NCBI GenBank assembly: GCA_015231995.1 | Contig: JADGAO010000001.1 | Coordinates: forward strand, 1 to 52,612 | Source of the DNA: Nitrospinota bacterium | Lineage (GTDB): Bacteria; Nitrospinota_A; UBA7883; JACRLM01 | DNA length: 52,612 bases | Reading direction: 5' to 3' | Shown here: in pieces, positions 25,536 through 34,800 of the stretch | How positions within the stretch are numbered: position 1 is the first letter of the stretch | Layout: each line of letters starts with the position of its first letter | Made by a program: the position numbers and the translations under genes | The notes under the pieces: model-generated | Seen by the model: only the letters and a program-made list of their open reading frames with translations | Databases searched by the model: none | What the model was told of the DNA's origin: nothing

Positions 25536-25830
25536 AAAACCTCTACTGTCGCGGATTCGCAGGATCACCAAGTCATTGCGCGAAGATAACCTCCCACACG
25601 CAATCATCTTTTCTCAACAGGAGTCGAACTAACCGTTGGCCAATTTTACGGGTTTTGAAAACCCTTTCCCTCATTGGCTAATGGTTGTATAGCTTACGTC
25701 GAACTCCCCTTAAGATACCCATGCTATTATGGCGCATTTTACGCCATTACCGCGAAAAAACTCCCATTGGGAAGTATAATGAGTGGAATCATGGCGAAAT
25801 GTTTTTCCCTTCAAGCATCCAACCAGTAAC
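25536..25830. other. Boundary between late operon and defence island
   Basis: No gene was found. It holds the late-operon terminator (25755-25775) and a 6-bp inverted repeat ATGGCG/CGCCAT (25729-25747). The 8-mer GTCGAACT occurs twice (25623 and 25698). Upstream hsdM promoter elements are expected here on the minus strand, but I see no convincing pair. A tRNA-like stretch at about 25619-25690 does not fold properly and was rejected. Confidence 0.4.
25755..25775 (-). terminator. Intrinsic terminator of the late operon
   Basis: On the minus strand ACTTCCC and GGGAG form a short stem with one bulge, followed by TTTTTT (25755-25760). It lies 56 bases past the stop codon of the giant gene and would keep late transcription out of the hsd operon. 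Confidence 0.5.
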
Positions 25831-28800
25831 TCATTGATATTCCGCCCAATCCTTCCTTGCCGCCCGGTAAAGCGTCTGTGCCTGCCGTTGCAACGATTGT
25901 GGCGTAATCAAGTGTTCCTCCGCCGGTGTTGCCATCGCGTTGTACCGATAGACTCTCTCAAGGAACTTCACCATATCGGATGGCGGCGCTCCACGGCTTG
26001 CGAGTATGCGATACTCGTCATACAATGCGTTCCGGCGGTCGGCGTAGTTTTCGGATTCTCGGCGCCCCTCGTACCGCCTTGCGAGAATCATTGATGTCCG
26101 TGTCGGCTGGAATCCCACGCCTTTCATAACGGCCTCGGCCAAGGTCGGTTTAACGATTCGTCCGCGCTCATCGAATATCGCCTTGTGGCGCTTCGTCGCC
26201 AACCCGTGCGTGTATTCCGAATACGCCTTAAACGGGGCGGAGAACGCCGTGGGTAACAGGGCTTTGGGAGCGCCAAGCATATCGCCTTTGGAGAGCGCGT
26301 CGAACCCTTCATGAAAGTCCTTGATAACGCCTCCGCCCGCTCCTAAAAGCTCCCACACGTTGGAGGGTATCCCCACGCCGATGTTGGGTTGAAGCGATCC
26401 GCTTAACTGCACGGGTGTAAAATACCCGACGGCTCCGTATCTCGCCGCCCGTTCGCCGTTTTCTCCAAGGTACTTGCGTGTCGTGTCCCACCACCACTTT
26501 TCAGGATCATTGTCTATTCCAATGGCGGACAGCATGGCGCCAGCCGCCAAGACGATGCCGCTCTTCATTGGGATGGCCATCCCCCCGCCCAGGACAATCG
26601 GCGCAAGAGATGCGTAAATCATGGCTTTATAGTTTTTCCGCCTGAATCCAAGCTCGTATAGCAACTGCATGTAGTTGTGACCATACTTGCTGAAAATCAA
26701 CATCGGCTGAAAAGCCCGTCCCATCGTCCCCTGCGCCCAGATGGGCAATGTGGCTTTGTTGTAGATTCCATGCGCCCGGTCGGACGCGAGCTTGGCGGCC
26801 TTGACCGCTTCGTCATGACTCATGCCGGACTGAACGGCGACACGATAGGCGGCCAGTATGGTTGAACCACGATTTATCCGTTCAGTGAACCCGAACGGCG
26901 CCATAGCGGTTTCGATGAGTTTCGCCCATGCGTTGGAGATTTGCCCCGTCCGTGTCCGGCTGTTGATGTGGGACAAGGCTTCCGTTGTGGCTTGTGGATT
27001 CGCCCAAGCTTTTTGCTTGAGTTCGTTCAGGAGTTTGCGCTCGTTCTCCTTGAGCTTTACATCCTTGCCTGCCATCCACAGGCCGAAATCCCGTACCGAT
27101 TTCGATAGATGGCGGACGATGGCGCCAGCGCCGACTATCTTGCCTCCGGCGTATTCGTGGATGGCCGCCGGAGCGGTTGTGGGGAGCGACAACAGGTTCA
27201 CCGCCGCCGACTTCACGTTGAATCCAAGATACTTGAACGCCGCCAGCGATTTGATAAACCCCAACTGTCCGTCAATGTGGTCACTATTCCGAAGCTGATT
27301 GGCGACGTAGGACACGGCCAGATCGTAGGTCTCCGCTTCCTTGCGGGAGTCTATTTCATTTATGGCGGAGTACATCTCCCTTGCGGCCTCAGCTTTGGCG
27401 AGGCCGGAGGATAAGGACGATGCGTACTGCAACAACGCAGTCTTGGGGTCGGTTTCATATCCATGAACCACCGGCATGTCCACATTCCTGGCGATGGCGC
27501 GGGAGCGGAACCCGCGAGCCTTGATAAGGTTGGCCATCTCGATTATCAGTGATTCGTAAACCTGTTTTGTGTTCTCGCCAAGTTTTGCCGTCCGGATGGC
27601 TTCTTCAATGGCTTTCTGCGTCATAGGAATCTTCAACTCCTGATAGACCGATTCAGCCATCCGCTCGGCCTCTTGAACCGGCTCTACCTTCCATCCTTTG
27701 GCTTTAAGCTCCGCATGAAGTTTCTCGGCTTCAACGCGATTGCGATGGTAACGATACAGATTGCCGCTTTTGTCCTTCGCCCGGACGACGTATTCACCGA
27801 TCCTCTGACGCGGAGCGTATGAGCCGCGCAGTTCGCCCATTTCATCCAAAGCTTCGCGCAAGGTCAGGCGGTGTTGTTTCCCAGCGTCGTCGGCTACAGT
27901 TATCTCCTGCGCCAGCATCTTTCGGGATAACGGGTCTTTCCCCTGAAACTCAAGCCAAGTGTCCAGCGCACGGTCATAAGCCCGGCGAACCGATCTCCAG
28001 GCGTCTATTACCTCTTTGGAATAGCCCCGCCGTTCCATCTCGCCGATTGTCTTGGCTTCTTTCCACGCTGATTTGTCCGTAACGTCTTTGGGCGGGTTCC
28101 AATCCTTCGTGTCCGCCCATACCAGGACATTTTCAAGCTGTTTGTATTGAGGTTTTTTGAGTCTGTCCAGTTTGCGGTAGATTTCCTCGCCGTCGTTATC
28201 GGTGAGGAACTTGTTCAGATGCTCATGCCGCGTGTCCTGCCTCCGTAGAGCGGTGTCAATGAACCTCTTGAAGACGGGATGGTTCCAGTATTCCGGGGAG
28301 AGTAGCGTTTTCTGCAAAAACCCAACCGCTCCCACCGGCTGGATGTTCACCTCCGCGTATCCAGCCTTCCGCAAGGCGCTGGCGGCTTTTTCCGCCGATT
28401 CCATTGATTGATGCGTGTCGCGTCGTTCCGCGCCGGTCGCCGGATCATATCCAGACACCTGATACTTCTTTATAGGGAACAGCGAGTTGTATATGGCGTG
28501 GCTATATGCCAGCGTTGTTTTAACGAAATCCTCCTGCGTAGGCTTTTCGGTCATCGGCTCCGATGCGTATTTGTCAGCCGTATCGTCCAAGCCGGTGAGT
28601 GATAAATTCAGCGCGGCGGAATCAGAAGTAGCGGTCTCCTTGTTACCAACCGGCGGTTGTGGCGGCGCATTCTGATTTTCCCATGACTGTTTTAGCGCTC
28701 GTATTGCCTCCAGCATGTCCGTATGGGAGATATTCATTTTCACGCCCAGGGCTTTGGCTATGCGCCGTAAGACCTGCCGCAGTTTGGCGATAATCCATCG

Positions 28801-31800
28801 GGTGAAGCTATGGTCTATATGCTTTTCCCCCATCCTGGCTATAAGCTCGCGGGCGATGGTATTCCGCCCTTTTTCCGTGCGCCAGTCGGCTTCCTTGTAG
28901 AGTTGTTTGATTTCGGCGATTTCCTTGCGGACAACTGGATTGTTAGACCAATGGCCGAACACGTTGTCCACGATCCGTTTCCAGTCGCCGCCGAACATGT
29001 CAATGAGCCTGTCCGTGGCGCCGTGGGTCGCTTCGTGGAACAAAACCTCAAGAACCGCCCGGTTCAAGGGCTGGCCTTTGGCTGTGGATTTCCGTATCAG
29101 CCCGTCCGCGACAAGATAAATCCGGTTCGCCTTCGGATCGAACAGTCCCGATACGCTAACCATCATCGGTTTGCCGTTGACGCTTTTATTTGCGGCCTGC
29201 TGTATGCGGTTCCGCAGATTGGGCGGTAAATCATTGATGCTGTCAATCACCGTAACCGGAGCTGGCAGGTTCGGGAACGCTTTGTTCAGCCGTTCGGCCA
29301 TCTTTCGGATTTCGCGGAACCGGCTGTCCTGATAGATGGATTTATCAAGGCTGTCAAAGCTCATCTCCGGCGGTTTGTCCTCGTCGGATTCCTCCTCGGC
29401 GATCATTGGCTCGTCGTTGCGTCCGATCTCAAGCTCTTTGTCCAGTTCCGCCTGCCGCGCCAGAGTCTCATTAAGCTTCGCCTCATGTTCAAACGGTTTC
29501 CCATATTCCCCGGTGACGGTCTTTAAATCCCGTTCGAGTTTTCCGATTTCCCGTTCTGCCCTGGCGTGTTCCGATTCGAGGTTCTTGACAAGGTTTTCAA
29601 GCCGAACCGTAACGTTGACGTTTTCGCTGTTGAACGGAACCGTGAAGTAATAATCCCGTTTCCCCCGAAGGTAGATTTCAGGGTCACGAAGCTCCGTCCC
29701 ATACCCTTTACCCGCGATGGCCAGCTTGAATCCGGCGTAATTTCCTATAACGTCTTTCTTTCCCTGGGTGTTCAATCCGCCGTACTTGGAGATGATCGCC
29801 CTTAATGCGTCGTTGGCGTCCTTGCGTTCGATGTAATCACTGCCTTGAATGGCCATCGCAAAATTGTCGCCGGAGACATCCTTTCTTGCTTTGATGTCCT
29901 CAGCCACATCGTCACGGTATTTGCCCCACCACTCGATGCTTTCGGGGATGCGCTTGGATTTGCTTTGCAGGCTCCTCTGCTCATCCTGCCACGCCCGTTT
30001 CAGGGTGGAGAGCCGCCGGGCTTCTGCGTCCACCTTGGCTTTTTCCATGACTTTTGGGTTGCCGGAAGCGATGGCTTTCACCTCTGCGTATGACAACGCC
30101 GCGCCCGCCACGTCGTCTATGTTCCGCAGGTAGTTATCTCCCCTCATCACCTGGCTGATGAACCGGGCTTTCGATTCCAATGTCTGCCACATGTAAGCGT
30201 CGAAACTGCCTTCCGTGACATACCGGTATATCTGAACCTCCGGATTCTCGTTACCCTGCCGGACTATCCTGCCTTCCCTCTGCTCGATGTCCGCCGGTCG
30301 CCACGGCGCGTCAAGATGATGGAGGGCGACAAGACGTTTCTGAACGTTGGTTCCAGCGCCCATCTTGGATGTGCTACCAAGCAGGATACGGACTCTCCCC
30401 TCCCGCACGTCATTGAACAGTTCCGCCTTTTGCTGATCCCTCTCGTAATCGTGGATGAACGCGATCTCCTCTTTCGGGATTCCACGCTGGATAAGTTTCT
30501 CCCGGATGTCGTCATACACGGAAAAAGCCCCGCTGTCCGCCAGAACCTCGTCCATGTTGACTTCTTTCTTTGAATCACCGTTCTCGCCGGAGTCGGTGGA
30601 ATCTTCAGCCTCTTTTCCCTTCTTTCTTTTTTTTGTTTTCTTCGGTTTCTTGGATTTCTTCTTCGGGGTGGAAAGGTCGCAAAACACCAACTGCGCCGCG
30701 CCGGAGGTCTTGCTTTCGGCGTAGGAGCTGTCTTTGGTCTCTTCCCAGACACGATAGATATTGTCCGCCGCCCGGTTGACCTTGCTGTTTGGCTCGTCCG
30801 GCAAGGATGGATCAATCAACCGCATGTCCAACGCCGCCTTCCGCCCGTCGTTGGTCACTTTGAGCATGTTGTCTTCACGGGGGTCAACCTGTCCGCTTCG
30901 TATCCGCTCGGAACGACGCACAAGGGTTTCAACGTACTGCTTCAGTATCCCGGAGGAAGAGGCGCTCACCGTTTGAGGTTTGCCGTTCTTTACCGTCGGA
31001 ACGGGAAGGTTGAGCATCTCCGCCGTCTGGATGTCCGACACCTGCCGGAACATGCCCATAAGCTCCGGCAGGTTCACAAACTTGCTGAATCGCGTGTTGA
31101 GCCGGTATCCGCTCCCGTCCGGGGCAAGCTCCATGCTAGTCACGGCCTCACCGAAACTGGCCGCCCAGGAATCGAAATGCAACAACCCCTGACGTTTGAG
31201 CGTGTCCAGTTGCAGATACCTCTGCATGGTGAACATCTCCGCCATCGTGTTGCTCACTGGCGTTCCCGTGGCGAACACCACGCCCCCACGCCCTTTCTGG
31301 AGCCGGTTGACGTGGATGGTTTTAAGGAACATGTCGTCGGATTTGACCGACTGGCTGTTGTTAAGCCCGGCCACACGGCTCATCTTGGTGGGGAATTGCA
31401 GGTTCTTGAACTCGTGCGCCTCATCCACGAAAAGCCAGTCAACGCCCGTCTCCTCGAACGTGACCGCTTTATCCTGATCCTTCTGGATATCGCTCAACCG
31501 TTTAGCGTATTTATCTTCAAGCTTCTTTCTGACGGCCTCGATCTGTTTTACGATCTTGCTGTCCCTGCCGGACTCCCGTTTCTCCTCCTCGATAAGGCGC
31601 GTGATCTCTTCAATCTGTTCCTTGTAATATTTCGATTGGGTTTCGGCGGACATCGGCAGGCGGCGAAACGACGCATGGGTGACAACCACCGCGTCCCAAT
31701 CGTTAGTGGCTATTCTGGACATGAGAAGCCGTCGGTTCTTCTTCTCAAAATCCTTTTTGTCCGCCACAAGTATGTTCGCCGTGGGGTATAGCTCCAATAT

Positions 31801-34800
31801 CTCCCGCGAAAACTGCTCCAACATGTGGTTTGGAACCACATACATAGGTTTCCTGGCGATTCCAAGGCGGCGCAGTTCCATACCCGCTCCGGCCATCGTG
31901 TAGGTTTTGCCCGCGCCCACCACATGAAAAAGACCGGTATTGCCGGTCTGCACGATGCGCCATACACCCGCCCGCTGATGCGGCTTGAGTTTCGCCACTA
32001 TCTGCGGATTCGCGCCGGGCAGGGTTAAATGGTCGCCGGAGAACGCCCGCAGGCGTGTATTGTTGAACTCCTCGTTGTATTTGCGGGCGAGCCTATCCGT
32101 CCGTTCCTCTTCCCGCCAAATCCAGTTTTTAAACTCGTCCTTTATCTTCTGTTGTTTCTCCCGCGCCGCCTCCGTCTCTTTCTGATTGACGATCTTTTTC
32201 TTGTTGTCATCCGGGGCGACATCCATGATGGTCGGGGTTTTCAGATTCAGCGCGTCCAGAACAGCCTGCAATGCCTCGTATCTTGGCGTGCCCCATTTCT
32301 GGGTGTTGGTCTCGATACGCCGCACATCGCTTTCCACCGACCAGAACCCAAGATTGGCCGCATGATTCACCCGGATGTTATGCGGGGCGATCTCCAGAAG
32401 GCTCGCCACAAAATCCCGCACATCATCGGTGGGTATCCAGGACGAACCCAGCCTTATGTCTATCTCGCCCGGTTTTAAATCCACCGGTTGCACCGCTTTT
32501 AACGCCTCGACGTTCTCATGAAACGACGGGTTGTCCTGGGCTTTCTTTGTGGCGATTTCCAGCTTGTGGCGAACGTTGCCGGAGAGATAATCGTCTTCCG
32601 TAACCCATTCCCCGGATTCAGGGTCTCTGTATATCGCTCCTTTGAGTTCGGCGATAATCTCTTTCTCCGGTTTACCGTATATCCGGCTCATGTGGTCAAG
32701 AGCGACTTTGCCGTTCTCGTTCAACGACACGGCCAAAGCCCCCTGCGCCGTATCAACCTTCGCCACAGGCTCATGCCGGTTCACGACACGTTTGCTGAAG
32801 ATATCCGCCTTGTACGCCGTGTTCTTTTTCTTGTTGTAGTTCCGCTCTATGGAGCTTAATAGCGGGTAGTCAGGGTCTTTCCCGAAAGCTGTGCGGTTAG
32901 CCTGCACATTGATGTAACCGAACTGGTCAATGAACTGGTCATAAATCCTGTTTAGCTTTTTCCGGACGGATTCGATCTCCGGCTCGCTGGCGGCGTCGAG
33001 TTGGGTTCGCAGAACATCCTTCACAACGTCCCGAAGGCCGATCATACCCTTGATCCGTTCGGCCACTTTGCCGGAATAGCTGGTTTCCACAAGCGTTCCG
33101 TTGTCATTTATCATGATCGCGCCATCCCGGAGCACGTGCGCCCCGTTCTTGATTCGTTCGTCAGGGGTTTCCGGTTGGCGATTGTCAATTTCGGGAACCG
33201 TTGATTCCGGACGCTCGTAAACACCTTCTGGCAGACGGTTGACCGCCTCCTCCAGCGCCTCGCCAATGTCCCTTCCGCCGGAAACAAGAGTGGCCTCGTT
33301 TTTCCGGTACATCTTCCCTTCGTAGGCCATCTGCCCCAGCATCATCTCCGGGCGGGACGCAAAATATTCGTTCACCATGAACGTGTCGCCGTCCTTACCG
33401 GTGATTTCCGCGAGGTCGCGCCATTTTGGTTCGGACTTTGGTTTCTCACCCTCGGCGTATTTGCGGAGGATGACTATATCCGTCGTAACTTCCGTGTTGG
33501 CGTTCTTCTTGAAAGCGTCGTTTGGAAGACGGATCGCGCCGATAAGCTCCGCCCGTTTCGCCATGTAATCGCGGACGTATGAGTCCTTCTTGTCCAATGT
33601 CCCTTTGGATGTAACGAACATGACAAGACCGCCCGGCCTTACAATGTCCAGGCTCTTGGCGAAGAAGTAATCGTGGATGCGAAGTTTCAGTTTGTCGTAT
33701 CGCGGATCATGAAGTTTGTAATCACCGAACGGGACGTTCGATATGGCCAGATCAAAATAGTTATCCGGAAACTTGACTTTCTCGAAACCCTGTATCCGTA
33801 TGTCAGCCTCCGGATAGAGTTTATTTGCAATGCGTCCTGTGAGGTCGTCTATCTCAACGCCGGTGATTCGAGAGTTGGATTTCATGGTAGGCGGCATGTG
33901 GCCTATGAAATGCCCCGCGCCCAACGCCGGTTCTATAACCCGTCCGCCAGTGAACCCCAACCGTTCGAGGGCGGAATACATCGCCTTGATAACCTTGGGG
34001 GATGTGTAATGAGCGTTCAGGGTGGAGCCTCTCGCCGCCTCGTATTCTTCTTTAGTGAAAAGGTCTTTGAGATCGCGGTATTCGTTCGCCCAATTCTTGT
34101 TGTTTGAATCGAACGCTTGCGGTATTCCGCCCCATCCGGCGTATTTGACTAGGAGAGATTGCTCTTCGGGCGTAGCGTTGCGATTTTCGGATTCGAGTGT
34201 TTTAAGGAGCCGGATCGCGGATATATTATTGCCGAACTTCTGGTTCTGCGACCCTTCGCCGATCCGGTCGGATTCGGTGATGCGATAGCTTAATACTCGC
34301 CCTCGGTCGTCTCCTCTTCCGGCTCTTCCCCTGTTTTCAGGCTCCGCAACATGGACTGCTGGCGTTTCATGAACAACGTCTGATCCTCCAGCCTGGCTTT
34401 CAGGCTGTCTATTTCGTCTATCAGGTCTCCGATCCTGGAATTGTCCGTCTCGTCTTCCAGTTCTTTCTCCAGACTCGCTATTTCGGACTTGATCTCTTTT
34501 ATCACCATCCGTGAATTCCGAATCTCGTCCACGATCTCTTCCATGTCTTCTTCCGCCGGTAGAAGGATGTGGTTCTCCATTGTCATCTCCCAAGCCCTGT
34601 CCGCCAGATAAGACAGATGCGCTTCGGTCTCCTCCGCCGTGGCGTTGGCTGGGATCGGGTCTTCCTTCAACAGGCTTTTCACTATCGCGTCCATCTCCTG
34701 TTTCGTGGCTTCCTGCGCCTGATACGCCCGTTCCAGAAGTTTCCCCTGTCTCTTGAGCCGTTTGAACATTTGCGGCCTGTTCTCGCGCCAGTGGGTTATC

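Noticed and set aside
25619..25690. tRNA-like sequence on the minus strand with GTTCGACTCC and a loop resembling a UCA anticodon
   Set aside because: The T stem does not pair, the acceptor strands have no partner, and the anticodon stem has only four good pairs. It is not a tRNA.
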